Below are positions 12,527 to 25,892 of a DNA stretch of 64,000 bases, piece after piece (within the stretch, counting starts at the first letter, position 1; every line of letters starts with the position of its first letter). The notes beneath the pieces were generated by a model, which was not told the origin of the DNA, searched no databases, and saw only the letters and a program-made list of their open reading frames with translations. The DNA is from Baylisascaris procyonis (Eukaryota; Nematoda; Chromadorea; Rhabditida; Ascarididae), in assembly GCA_037389465.1 (NCBI GenBank), contig JAZARR010000197.1:223501-287500 (forward strand). Direction: 5' to 3'. Both the position numbers and the translations under genes were made by a program.

Positions 12527-15500
12527 TTAAGTGAGAAATTTCATTTGTGGATAGATTCCAGTCAAATGGAAAAACACTATCTTCAAATTTCCCACATTTT
12601 TGATAAACCAATGATCGTTTATGTCCTTGTCATTGTCGTTGTCATTGAGGTGGCAGTATACTCGTCTTTCCTCCTTGCCTACTAGGTAGGTATGTGCTCT
12701 CGTTGACTTACAATGCAGACCACTTCTCAAATAACTTAAAGAACCATAACCCACTTTGAGAGAGTTGCGTGCTGGATTAACCTTCCAATAAGAACCATCA
12801 GAAAATATGAAATTTCCGTTGGGTAGTGATACTGCTGCGTCGACTTTCTTTAATCTGTCATCGATTTCTCTGATTTGTCGATAATAACCCACATCTGCGT
12901 CGCCATCTAAATTTCCGTCGTACCAATATTTTGGACCTGAAATCATCGGTCAAGTGAAACATTCGATCTTAGTGAAATGAGGATTAATGGTACTTAAATT
13001 TATTTCCCTTCCATCGTCCCCATTACGTCGTCTTGGTCGCTCACTGATGGTGATAGTCGCTCAGCTTGATGTGATGCAGAACATCTGCACAACGGGGTTT
13101 CTCTCCTCACTGCATCATCAGTTTATCTCTCCCTTCACCCTCATCCTCCCATCTCCCCTTTCTTTGTTCCCCTGATTATCGAGGTCATTCCTATTTTTTT
13201 CATCCTGAAGCACTTTCATCTAAGTAGATGTTGCAAGCATTTTGTTGAGGAACAAGGATGGCCAACCAAGAAAGTTGGCCAACGTTTTATGGATGCAACG
13301 ATCTATTGAGTTCGCAGTTGAGTAATGAACAATTGAAGTAGTGTCGAAAATATTGATAGAATTTCGTGAATAGTGCAATTCTTCAGCAATGTCTTATTAT
13401 AGTATGGTAAAGAAATAACACCTGGGAATCAAGAATCAGCTGGCGAGGAAATTTGCCATGGAGGATTTTTTGCCATGGAGGATTTTTTGCCATGGAGGAT
13501 TTTTTGCCATGGAGGATTTTTTGCCATGGAGGATTTTTTGCCATGGAGGATTTTTTGCCATGGAGGATTTTTTGCCATGGAGGTGATCTGATGCTTCAGT
13601 TGCATCATTCACACAAATACGGCTTTCTAGTCTTATAATGTCAAAAAATGTGAACCAACTTTTGTTCCCTATTCGAGGGCATATGTTCTGATTTTTTAGA
13701 TTGGTCGGTTCATTATTGGATTACGGGAAGATCGTATTATAGGCTAATGTTATTTGCTGAAGAAAATTTCTTTTATCTGGAACAAAAGAGAACTTTTTTG
13801 AAGTGAAAAAATAAAATGATTGGAAGAAGATAAATTAGGATCGTTCAAAAAAAAAAATTTTTAAGCAAAGCAATAAAAAACTGAAATGAATGGAATAATA
13901 GCTATAAACTTTTCAACGACGAAAGTTTATAAAAAAAAGAACGTAAGTGAACCAAGAAAGAAGAAAACGATCTGTGAAGAATCTTCAGTGATACTCAAAA
14001 CCGCATCGACCGAATTATAAATATAATTCGAGAATGGAGTCACTTCATGTAACTCTTCCGGTGCAAATAAACGTAGTCTATCGGCAGAGGCATCCACTCT
14101 CCATACAAGATCACCCTGAATATTTTCAATTTTAGAATTAGTGAAGTTTTTTTTTTGAAGAAAATATATAAAAATAATACTCTCACAAGGTTGCAAGGCT
14201 CGAATCAAGTTGTAAAAGCTTATTAACAAGTTACTGTTAAAATTTATTAATAGAAGTAAATCAGAAGAGCGTTGTGAGTATTGATTGGACAGATTTAAAC
14301 AACTGCAATTTAGAAACTATTGTTGAAAGAAATTCTTATTTAGTTAAGAGGAACTAGAATCTCTTAGAGAAGCCGAACATCACCACACTGAAGACCTCGA
14401 GCATTCAAAAAAGTTTTAACCAACTTTAATTAGGCAAATAAGTTATAATTGCATATTAATTGATTAATAATTTTCGTGCCTCACCTGTACGTTGTGAGTT
14501 CTAATCTCCCCAACCCCTCCACTCTCTAAGGGATGATTTCGTTTGTTGTCCTCCCCATTTTATTCATTTCAGATTTGAACGAAGTACTTCAATAGATCTA
14601 AGCATAACAGTGAGTAAACTGCCTTAATAAACCATGTCCAATCTAAGTGATCGGTGAAAGCGGCATCAATGGGTAATTGAAGTTGACCAAAGAAGTCGTG
14701 AATTGGGAATGGTCCCTCTGCGGATGTATTATCAACGTTCCCAAGCATCCAGAAATTTTCACCTGAAACTTTGCAGCAATCAATGTTTTGGAGACGAAAA
14801 AAAAATGATCCAAATTTTTCTGCATATTAGCTGAGACGTTCAGTACACTGTTTAAGTGAAAGTGAGTACTAAATGGATAAACATCTGTTTAATAATTATA
14901 AGAAAGCGCTCATGAGTTCAGATATCTGGGTATTCTAAAGGCTGTACACAACAACAAGTTTCCGTAGTTTAGTTCTAAATTTCAAAACGAATTGCAGTCT
15001 GGGAAGAGGGTGGGGGGGAAGAGAAAGCGGATGAAGCGGAATCGTGTACTTGCAGAAAAAATAACATCGTAAATCCTTTATTTTAAAAACAATAAGACAA
15101 ACTAGCAGATAGCAGAGATCACCTGATACTGTGATTGATTAGTAACTAATTAGCTATAAAAACCTGACTGATATCTACAGTATGCCTATCATTTGTTCAC
15201 CGTATCCACTACCGTATACTCGTTACAATATAACGTTGGATGACGTTGGTGCAAATAAATAATCGAATCATTCCAAAATGTCTTTGGTAATCTTCAAGTG
15301 TTACCTTTAAAAACAACCACTGTACCATTAGGAAATGCAAAAATCGTATCGATAGGTTTTCGATCGCATAATGAAGGCGTTTCAGGTGCCTCTACTTGTT
15401 CGTTTTGCATTTTTAATAGATTCATCTCATTGAAACCTTTCTTCTTACCTTAAATTATCATTTTTCTTAATTTATTAAATTATAGAAATAACAGAATAGT

Positions 15501-18500
15501 TGAAATATTCGATTATTATAAAGAGAAATCAGGATTGATATATTTTCCAAAATAATATTTCAACAAGCAATTTATCGATTCCATTGAGATGTTTTCTTAT
15601 CGAAGATTTGAGAAATAAAAAAATGATTACATCGATAAAATATGAAATATATAAGTTCAAATTTTTTCATTTCAAAAATCTTTTACTTGAATTGCAAACA
15701 TAGTTGAATAGAACTGCATAGAATTTCTTGTAACGTTAAGAATTCATAGAATTGAGCGTTTCTTTTTTTCTTTGCATTGCATACGAGTAATAAATTATGT
15801 TCGCTTGAATGCAACATTTCAATTCGCATTCATCAAATGTTTCACTATTGCGTTAAAGGCGCACGAGGTGATGCAATTGCAACATTCCATGCAAATACAT
15901 TTTGCACAAAAACGTAAATGTGGTTTGATCGCCGAGAAAGAACTTTGATCGATATTGCTGATGCTATGCAATCTATCGATAAGATAATAAAGGGAACTTG
16001 GCCTAGCCTAGTGTGCTCCTAAATATACTAGCAGAGATGAAGTTAGATTTAAATTATTTGGTTTGAGCCAATCTTGAAACAATGACCTTGAAATATGAAA
16101 CAAAGACTGAAATGATAATTTTAAGGAATGGATGAAGCACTACTTAAATATTTAAATTATAGTACATGCTTCACGTCATCAGGTGGACTATTTTTTCTGA
16201 AGAAGCACACTTTTAACCAATAATCTCTGCGACCTGAAATATAGCATTTCTGTTCAACGCAGTTTTTGGATTTCATCTATGTCACTGCCGAAATCTGTGG
16301 GGGAAGGGAAGGAGGGAATGAGGGGAAGAGGAATGAAGAGGAGAAAAACGGCCGTTTCAAATTCACTCAAGTAGCGAATATCTTTCAAATTTATTGGCAT
16401 GAAAGCATTAGTGAAAATTCGAATCAACGAGAACGTTTATATTTCTACATTGATTTTGTTCCAAAGTATATGCATTTTCTTCCAGGAAATTGTGAACTCA
16501 CTCTTTTTTCTCAAAAAAATTTTCCCTCAGACCTGTTCATAATTTAATCACAGAGAAAAATAGGCGATATATAAAGCGCATTTGGCAATAAATTGTCGTC
16601 GATTAACGACTAGTTGTTGAGGAGGCATCTTTGAGGGGGGCAAGGGAGGGGAGAAGGAGCGAGAAGAACTGGTTGTTGTGCCACCTACAAACATGTGGTG
16701 ATCTTTATTAGTCAAAATGTTTGTATCAATTAAAATATTTTTTTTAATATTTGTAATTTAAATCGAATTCACAATAATTTGCATTCATCCTCACTTACCG
16801 TATAATTGTTGAATTGTAATAATATCGTAAGGAAAGAGACGTGGCTCAGCTTCTTCAAATCCACCATATTGTGGCATCATTATTGATTCATGCATTGTAT
16901 GTGGTAAGCCAAGTGAATGACCAACTTCATGTGCAATTACCCAATTTAAATTGCGTCCATTTGGACCCCTAAATAATTCAACTTTAAAGAAATTTTTGCA
17001 TAGAATTCTTTAATGAAATTATGGTGAAAATTTAGACTGCAACGTTCGATGCAAAATGCAATGTTTCAATTCATATTTATTACAAATTTTAATGTTAAAT
17101 GATTTAAATTAAATTTTGAATTTTTTATGATCATCGCAAAAATTTACTCAAATTAATCGGTTCACAAAATGATCTATCCTATCCTATAAGATCACTTATA
17201 ATTCCGATGGGTTTCTCAAAATTTCATAGCAAAGTGCTAATGGAAGAAATTGTTTCCATCAAGATCCCAACAATAGCTTCTATAATAGATTAGTAAAGCA
17301 TCAATTAAGCCATCTATTTGCCTATAGTAATGGAAAACTGAATGAATACCGAGAATGAGTTCAATTTTTTACAACAGAGATACATCTAACTCTTAGTTTT
17401 TATATTTTAATTATAAAATTTTTGATTATTACATTCGCTCACTTAGATTTTAATTTTTTCTTTTCATAACGGTGATATTAACCACATAAAAATGGAAATT
17501 TATTTTTTAATTTCCCAAACATACATCAAATTCAAAACTGCCGCTATGTTCCTCGATCATGAAAACATTGAAAGCGCTTAATTAATGCCGAATTAAAGAA
17601 TATGAAATATTTCTTTGTTAAGAGAGAGCATCTAGACAGTCGGGTGACAATAACCTTGAGCGAACATCGGTAACAATTAGGCGATAATTCAGTTTTCAAA
17701 CTAGATTCCCTCTGATATTATTCCAATGCTTCTTGATAATTACGTTTTTCGCATTGAGAAGTATGACTTTTCTAGTTAAAATCATATCTTCCGGTTCTCA
17801 AAACTATTAATACTGCGTTTAAAATATATGAATATCGTTTGAAATGAAAGTGACAACTAGCTGGTAGCAATAATACCGGAAGTTACATGTCAGAAGTAGC
17901 CTCTTTTAAAAATAAAAAGATTTGAAGATTTAAGCGAACAACGAAGTGAAATGGAAAATGAACTGAGATCTACGTTCACAAATAGCCTTAGGGGATTTCG
18001 ATTAAATTAATTGAAAGAAGAAGAACTTAAAAATTGCTTTTATATATTAATGGCGTTAATTTTTATGAGTGAAGAAGAGTAATCATAAATGAAATAAATG
18101 AATGAAGCCACTAACCATGGTTCATTATCATCGATGTGAATTTGTCCTCGTCGTTTTTGATGAATCGGATAGAAGGCATGTGCCACCTCATTGCCTATAC
18201 CATCAAATGCATATTCATCACCATGATAGAATGTCGAAAATGATACCGATATATCAAGTTCTCTACCTCGCCATTCCACAAATTTCACATCTATTACATC
18301 ACCCCATAGCTGTAATTTCGAAAAGATTTGCATTGAACCAATAGAATATATCAGACTTGTATCATATCCTCTTTTATATAAATACGCTATGAAATATTCA
18401 GTGTTAATATGAATAGACTTACAAATAACATAAAAGAATTTATATCGCTGAATAAAATACAATTTTAAATTATTTCTTAAAATATATAACATATAGATGT

Positions 18501-19614
18501 GTTATATTATCTACGAATGAATGATCTTAAACGATGATAGGGAAGACGAGATTTTAAATCGGTCAAGTGGAAATGAAAGTTTCGTCGTTTTAGTTGAATA
18601 TCTTTCGTAAACCGTCAACTTAATCTTAACGTGTCAAATGAAATGACGATAGAAATGACATTTCTTTTATCAGATTTGTTTATTTCTATGCGGTGAATGT
18701 AAATTTTTAGTGATAAAAAATGATCAATAAACCTTTATCGCTTTTCTTAATGCTTCATCCACATATCGCCTTAGATCACGTTGAGAGATATTCTTATGTA
18801 GATCATGACGTGGATATTTCGTTATACCATAACGAAGTATTTTGCCAGGAAGGATACCGAGTTCTGAAAATAAAATTTAACACTTATAAAGCGCCATAGC
18901 TGTGTAGCCAGCTTGTGCCCCATGAAGTTGTTTTGACTTCGGATAAGATAACAAATCCACTAACAGCTGATAAAAATTTATTTTCACTATTCCACTTAGT
19001 GAAACTACCTGTTACAGGTACAAGACGAAATCTCCACGTCGAAGCTTAAAAATATAAAAACGAAAACGACAACTGCATATTTCCGGGTCTCTATGCTAAT
19101 AAAGCAGTGTGATCAATTTGGACATTGGATACTGTCCTTTATTATCCTTTATCTGAGCTAGATGAATTAAGAGAGCCTTCTTATTACTGATGAACTCCCT
19201 TAAAACATCTCTTGAGGATTGTGCCCTAAAAAACTCGACTGGTGACTAACGCACTAATTGTGTTCAGCGTGCATCAATGATGATTATAATCTTTGATGGC
19301 AATTTGTGAGAATCTATCATTTTGAGCAATTTCCATGAAAATTATTCATCGATTGAGGAAAGTTTTTTATTAGATTTTTGAAAAAAAAAAACGACTGAAA
19401 ATTCCACAAAATTATTTTCCCTCAACAATAAAAAAATATAACAATTTTCAATCAACTAATGAATGCCGAAATAAAATTGATTATTCCTCAATTTGGTGTA
19501 ATATTGTTGAACGCTTTCTTGATGAGTGATTTTATCGAAATGACCTTATGAAACAAGTTTTGAGGCGAAACGTCAAAAATCTTCTATTATTCTTTACTAC
19601 AAGTATGATTCATT

Positions 19615-19670
<56 letters not shown>

Positions 19671-22600
19671 ATTATCCTCTATCAGCCTAGGCTCTGTTGA
19701 AATGTATGCGATATGCTTTTAATTTCTCTTTGCAATTCCTCATTTTTAATATCTGATGATCATGAATTATTTGTCCTTTTGCAGAAATTCTGTTTACAAA
19801 AGAAAATATGTTGTTAAATTAGCCGCTCATGTAAAATTTAAAATTCAATATCATTGTCTGTCACTAATGACACCCCTCATTGTTTTTAGTGCATTTTAAA
19901 AATGATTTACATAACAATTCCATAACAAATCTATTCAATCTATACAATATGTTTTTAGTGCATTTTAAAAATGATTTACATAACAATTCCATAACAAATC
20001 TATTCGATCTTTACAATACTTTTGTTCATTATATTGTTTGTATGTGATATTGTATCGTTCTATGTCTATCGTTCCCTCTCTTATTGAATTTTGCTGCCTA
20101 CTATTTCAATCGTTTTGTTAGCCGTACTATTTTAATTCCTTCGACTAATATCAATCATTCTCAATTGATAACTACTTAAAACTAGATAAGCTAAAGAGGG
20201 TAATTCATAGTTCCTCATTTACTTACTAATTTACCTAGATTTAGGACCTATTTCCCAATTAAGCTCTATTACATACGACGTATATTCTTCACAACTCAAA
20301 ATAAAGTCTATATTCGATTACAAATAGAATGCAAATAAGATTCACATACCAGTCAATCTTGTACAGTCATTGATTTGTTTTGAACAATTTTAAAATTTAC
20401 TTTCTTATTTAAAGAGGTGATATCAACTGATATTTCCACCTATCACACGTCTTGACATGTTATTATTAAGCATATTTATAGTTCGAAGCAATATTTCCAT
20501 AGTTTATATTTCATTATTATAATTATTTTTTCTATTATTTATTCATTATTTTTTATGCATTATTATTTAATATATTTAATATTTCATCCACAAATATCAT
20601 AGAAAACAATAGTTTATCTAACTTTGCTAATCTTTATCTCAATCACAATTTTATCTTTTCATCCAGAACATTATATGCGATATTTAAACATATAATGTTT
20701 GATTTTGTATACTTCCGCTTAGTTTCGCGCTTGTCGAGTACAATTATCTAAATTTATTCACTGAGATCAAAAATTTTTATATATTTTTAGAATGTAAATT
20801 ATTGATTTGATTTTTCTTAAAAATTCCTATCTATTCTCTCTTGTAAAATAATTATTTTTATTTTCATATATAATTAGTAATGAATTACGCATAAACCGGG
20901 ATATTAGGTTTTAGCATGGGAATACTTGTATAACACCGATATTGCCTTAGTATGTTTTCTTTTTGTTGTTAGGGATGATCCGACAAGACGTCAAAATTAC
21001 TGATTTGTGATGGAAAAAATGTGCTGTTTGAAAATGCAAAGAGTGTTTTCGATGGCCAATGAAGGCTTGTCCGCCGACGGGGACGAACCCTCGACCTCTC
21101 GCTTGCCGGGCGAGTGCTCTACCACTGAGCTACCGCGGACGTTTTCACTGGTCATCAACCTCGTGTTATGAACTCCCGTCAGTTCACGTGCGTACATCAT
21201 ACGTACATCATGTTTGGAAAGAGTTGGGAAAAGATTAAAAAAAAGACCAAATTTTACAGATTAGATTGGGCTGAAAAAAATAGCCTCATTTGTGAAGCGC
21301 TCCCATACCAAATATGAGGAATCGAACCCGTTCGACCGATCGAATAAAAAGATTTTTTTTTCTTTATTTTGGATTCATTGTCGAAAAGGCAAATGTAATT
21401 TTTGCTCTTCATTGCAGAATAAAATTATTGTGCCATCAAATTAGGAATTTCATCGACGAAATATTACCCTCATAAAATAGCGGTTTGTTTTTTGTTTGCT
21501 TGTTCTCCTTCCATTCAGTATTTTTCATTTCTTCCTCTTACTTCCGTTATTTTTCTCTTTTCACTGTATCCGTTATTTCATTTCTCTGTTTCTCTCTAAT
21601 TTAGCGTTTAGTCAATTGTTGGCGATATGCATTAGTGAATTACAGGTAATCTAATTAATTAAGTTGAATAAAAAGGAAAGTTTAATTAAATGCGCATTAA
21701 TATGCTCACCGCCTGGTAGAGATCGTCGAAATCGATTCGTTCTCATATTCCATTCATCACGATTGCCACAAAATAATCCTTAACGAATATATTTCATAAA
21801 CTTTCTAATAGACATAAATATAAGTTGGAAAATAATAAAACTTGAGAAAAAAAACTTGGAAAAAAACATATCTATCGGGTTAATAAAAATAAATGAAGCA
21901 TAATTTATATTGAAGCGTAAAAAGAAGAAACAATAAATGGATAAATGTACTAAAAGAGCATGGCAGAATATGCGCATCACTTTATACTAATTTGACTAAA
22001 TGCCTTCAATAAACTATAAAAAGGGATGTCTTAAATAAGTAAAATAATGCACTTTTATTTAGTGATGATTCGCTTTCCCCTGACTAAATTAGTGATAATT
22101 CGACCGTTTCAAATGCAAATTTTTTTACATTCTTCGATTATTCTATATGGTATAGAAGAATAAACAGGTGTAGAGGTTATACGTATCACAGTTCGCCTCA
22201 ATAGTTCTATTGAATTACGGAATGAAATTATGAGATAGACGGATCCGAAAAAGTTTCTTATAAAATGGTTGCTGAAAATTTAAATTATTTTTTTTAAATT
22301 GGTAAACAGTGAAATCTTCTAAAACAGAAGCAAATTTTGTTGATATGAAGAATTGATCATTATTAAAGAATGCATCTCAAGAAAAACATTTACAATTTAA
22401 AATTGCTCCTAAGTATATAAAAACTATGTACCGTTTTAGTTTACTCTTACTTATTGTATTATTTAAAGTAAAGATTGATTTACTGAGTAAACATTAAAGT
22501 AAAAAAAAATGTCAAAAAGTAAACAACTCAAGTAAATAAAATTTATTTAAAGTGAACAAATTTTAGACAAATTCACGTAATGCCTTTATTTAAGTGCAAA

Positions 22601-23651
22601 AAAAAGACACTAAAAAATTCTCGGATTGTAATTTTTTCGATACACATTTCGATTTGTAGAGTATTATCAATTTCAAATATTCTGCCAAGATGCTTTCGCC
22701 GAAATGGCGGCAATGTCATTCAGTATATTGGTGACTGTCAAAGCGTTTGAAATATCTATGAAAACCTTTTGATCTACAATTTCGCATTGAGTATTTTGAA
22801 GTGGTGTCGTATCTGTGCGTATGTATGTGTATGCCTATGTGTCGTTCTATCGGATGGTTTCGGCTGTTGAGTAATTGAATATTGAATTTGAAAGTTTTGC
22901 ATAAATGATATTTACCATCGACTGACTTCATTTACCCTACTTTACTTTCATTCATCTGTTTCGGAAAAAATTATAAACGTTTAAAAGTATTAAGCGATAT
23001 GCATATGTATAATATCGATTGATTTGCAGAAAAACGAATTTTTTGTGAAGGATTCGTATAAATAGTAGGGTCGATTGAAATTTGAAAACATTTCTTTGTA
23101 TAATTACTTTTGTATTGGCAACTTTTAGAACCGGTTTCACAGGTGAGCTGAATGCAAAAAGCGCAGATCCTACCAGCTGCTTTGGCACACTCCGCCTTTT
23201 TTTATAGTATTGATTGCATATGTGTATATGCCCCATAACAAATGTTCGGCCGAATAAAGAAATCTGTTCAAATAACAAATTCAATTAAATCCATCCTGTA
23301 ATATTGATAATAGTTACTAAATTTATTGCTAGCTAAAATGTAGCTAGCCAAGACTGGCGGACGGATGGACAGATACATAGGAATCATAGAAAGAAGCGTC
23401 ACTATAGTGCAATTCGCTAAAAATTTTGAAAAAAATAGTGCGTAAAAATGAACCCTCTTTGCTTAGTTTACTTAATGAAATTATATTCACTTATATTTTA
23501 GAACGAATGAAGCGAAATTTGTGAAATTTAGCTGAAAAAAATATTTATTACCTGCATTGTTGAAGCGGATTGTCGATAATGAGGGAGCAGTTATTATTGA
23601 ATGAATCGAGATAATAAGGAGGAAAACATAACGAAGGGGGGAGGGGTGCAT
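12527..23651 (-). CDS. Matrix metalloproteinase with hemopexin domain (nematode ZMP/MMP type)
   Basis: Zinc endopeptidase expected to cleave extracellular matrix or cuticle-associated proteins after secretion. Minus-strand exons: 23651-23552, 21778-21710, 18863-18733, 18309-18116, 16968-16799, 15448-15305, 14762-14623, 14115-13953 and 12936-12527; all phases agree, giving about 506 residues. Residues 1-22 look like a signal peptide. Residues 36-42 (FCGNRDE) resemble the PRCGxPD cysteine switch, and RFRR at 49-52 is a furin-type site. The catalytic domain spans about 57-222, with HEVGHSLGLPH at 178-188 and the Met-turn IMMP at 194-197. Hemopexin repeats run from Cys249 to Cys446. The pro-region is about 30 residues, far below the usual 80 or so, so exon 1 or a missed exon is uncertain. 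Intron 7 seems to use a GC donor. In the last exon a GTAAGT overlaps the Cys446 codon, so a different 3' end is possible. Confidence 0.88.
13456..13583. repeat. 17-bp minisatellite in metalloproteinase intron 8
   Basis: Eight CCATGG cores spaced exactly 17 bases apart, with the unit CCATGGAGGATTTTTTG. Because 17 is not a multiple of 3 and the unit lacks stops, one plus-strand frame stays open through all copies; this is not a gene. Confidence 0.95.
19621..19668. repeat. (TA)n microsatellite
   Basis: TA array of about 24 units inside intron 2 of the metalloproteinase gene. Confidence 0.95.
19882..20019. repeat. Recent 69-bp tandem duplication
   Basis: Two adjacent copies beginning GTTTTTAGTGCATTTTAAAA at 19882 and 19951, differing at only a few positions near their 3' ends. 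It lies within intron 2 of the metalloproteinase gene. Confidence 0.9.
21069..21140 (-). tRNA. tRNA-like sequence, possibly Ala(GGC), more likely a pseudogene or SINE head
   Basis: The 72-base minus-strand sequence folds as a near-cloverleaf. The acceptor GTCCGCG/GGCGGAC pairs at 6 of 7 positions. The D stem GCTC/GAGC and the anticodon stem CTCGC/GCGAG are perfect, and the T stem pairs at 4 of 5. The A box TAGCTCAGTGG is intact. The anticodon loop CCGGCAA would give anticodon GGC. Odd points: position 33 is C rather than U, the T loop TTCGTCC lacks the conserved A58, there is an extra base between acceptor and D stem, and eukaryotes normally read GCC Ala codons with AGC. It lies in intron 2 of the metalloproteinase gene on the same strand. 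A functional tRNA is doubtful. Confidence 0.45.
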
Positions 23652-25138
23652 CGACCGTGAACGAGGACAAATAGAGGAGATACAATAGACAGGTTTGCGG
23701 AGATAGTTGACACCCACACTGCACCAGTTTTTCACTCATGAATACGGGGCGTTCTCTTCCGGTTGCGTCACATGCAACGTGTTTCAGCCCCTTCTTGCAT
23801 TCAACGATCGAACCGCCTCCAGACAAAACCACATTCCCCTTACTACATTTGCCCATTCATGACCTTCTAAGAACAATGCGTCCGGAAAACACCTTTATGT
23901 TATTGCTATTGGTGATCATTTACAGGTAGAAATGACAACGACGCAGTAATAATAACTACAGAAAACAAGTAAAATCCTAATTTCTGGCCTATATACTTTC
24001 TCCCTCCCCCTTTGTTCTTCAAGTATGAACCATAAAATCCTCAAAATTACAACATCAAACATCAAGCCACCAGAAAAATACAAAAATTTTCACCAATTTC
24101 ATAAAAATTAAAAAAATTAAAAAAGAAACTGCCATAGCATCATGCCATAGTCGGTGCAAAATTGCCTCTATTTAGCTCAATTTTTTCTGCACCAATCTTC
24201 TCAAATGCTCTCTCAACAATCAAGGCTTATAGGTAAGACATCATATGTTTATCGTAGAGAAGTTAATTATGTCGACTTCGATTTCCACCTCATTTCGTCT
24301 TACAAAAAAATCCTCTTTCTTTTATAATCACAGCTTAATGACATTCATATTATTAATCACTTTTGCAAATTCTATTTTCCAAAGCGTATTATGACGATGT
24401 TATGTCTAAACTGCATAGATGTTTATGCTTCTGCGCATATTTATGTTTTTATGTGTCTGCGCATGTATATGTATGTATGTATGTGTCTGCGCGTACGTAT
24501 GTGTTTATGTGTCTGCGCGTGGGTATTTATGAGCGTGGCTATGAATTTTTATACCTTTCGAGTACTTTCAACGTGGAAACCATTACAGCTAGAGTTAAGA
24601 AAATTTTCTGTATATTATGCGCAGAAAAACATGCCTCATACTGAGCATTAAGAGATGAAAAAAAAATTTTTTTTTTTACATCAGTTGAGTCGCTAAATCA
24701 AATCAATTGCGGAGATAAGATTACGCACATTTTATTATTTATTGAGTGCTTGTCAAATGACTGCTCTGACAAGTTTTTGCCTTTGTTTTTATAGTGATGA
24801 GAAGCAAACAAAAAAGTTGGGAACTTAATATGCAAATTTTTTAATGCAGTATTGAGTCAATAACCAGGTAAGCAAATACCTTAATGAATACCAATTAGAA
24901 ATATGAAACCCGATGATAAAAAATTGGATGTAAAAACTCGGAAGCACACATCCCATAATGACGACTATCGATTTGCATGTTACAGTTGTAGTTGCAATTT
25001 CGATTTGCATGAGACGTTCTTTCACCTCTGAAAACAGTTGCAAAAACGCAACAGATTTATTTCCGGTTTCAACTAACAATTTTGCTTACTTCTTTGCATC
25101 GTTACTTTGTAAAAAATAAGTGAATACGTGAACGAGCA

Positions 25139-25140
25139 AA

Positions 25141-25171
<31 letters not shown>

Positions 25172-25205
25172 ACAAATAAATAAACAAATAAATAAATAAA
25201 TAAAT
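25139..25205. repeat. (AAAT)n/(AAAC) microsatellite
   Basis: Tandem AAAT units with occasional AAAC substitutions, about 17 units. Confidence 0.9.
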
Positions 25206-25809
25206 GAGTTGTTAGAGTCGATGGAGGGCGGTGGCAATTGAACTGCTTCTTTTTTTTTTTTCAGGATTACGTACCCCATTTGTTTTCTGTTGGAACGAAT
25301 TGTAACAACATGAGCATAAAAGAAAACGGCAATTTAATTGAGCCGGTTTGCACTCATATTTGTTTCTTTTCTTTCGTATAGAAAGCTCAACAAGAATTTT
25401 CTTCAACCATTTAAGCAAACTTTTATTATTACTTGAATTTCCTCATATTTTTAATTACATCTCTTATAAATATGAAACAATTGCAAGTAAAAGTTTAATT
25501 TGTGAGTTAAACATTTTAAATATTATTCAATTTTGGAATCATTGTTTCATGAATGCTCACAATTTTGACCTAAAATCTGTATTTTACTATGAATTTTAGG
25601 ATTTTCCAAAGAGTTCTGATATTTTGTCAAGGGTTTTTTTAATAATTTTAAGCTGCAGGTAGGTAAAGATTATTGAAATTAATCTCTGATCTTCATGATA
25701 TAAAATCTTCCAAGGTGACTAATGAAATTCTTTAAAATCATCAACGAGTAGATGAATTTGAAACAATTTTTTTCTCATTTTCGTTTCTTTCATAAATAAG
25801 TGAAATTTT

Positions 25810-25812
<3 letters not shown>

Positions 25813-25889
<77 letters not shown>
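25813..25889. repeat. (TA)n microsatellite
   Basis: Uninterrupted TA array of about 38 units. Confidence 0.95.

Positions 25890-25892
<3 letters not shown>

Noticed and set aside
14620..14830. 60-codon minus-strand ORF starting at 14825
   Set aside because: It is the wrong frame over hemopexin exon 14623-14762; the correct frame gives ENFWMLGNVDNTSAEG and joins in phase with its neighbours.
22716..23284. Minus-strand ORFs in metalloproteinase intron 1 as the missing pro-domain
   Set aside because: They lack the helical pro-domain pattern and do not have phase-compatible acceptor and donor pairs that I could find.
24363..24651. Overlapping cysteine-rich plus-strand ORFs
   Set aside because: Cys/Val/Tyr richness comes from the TGTCTGCGCATGTATG repeat read in different frames.
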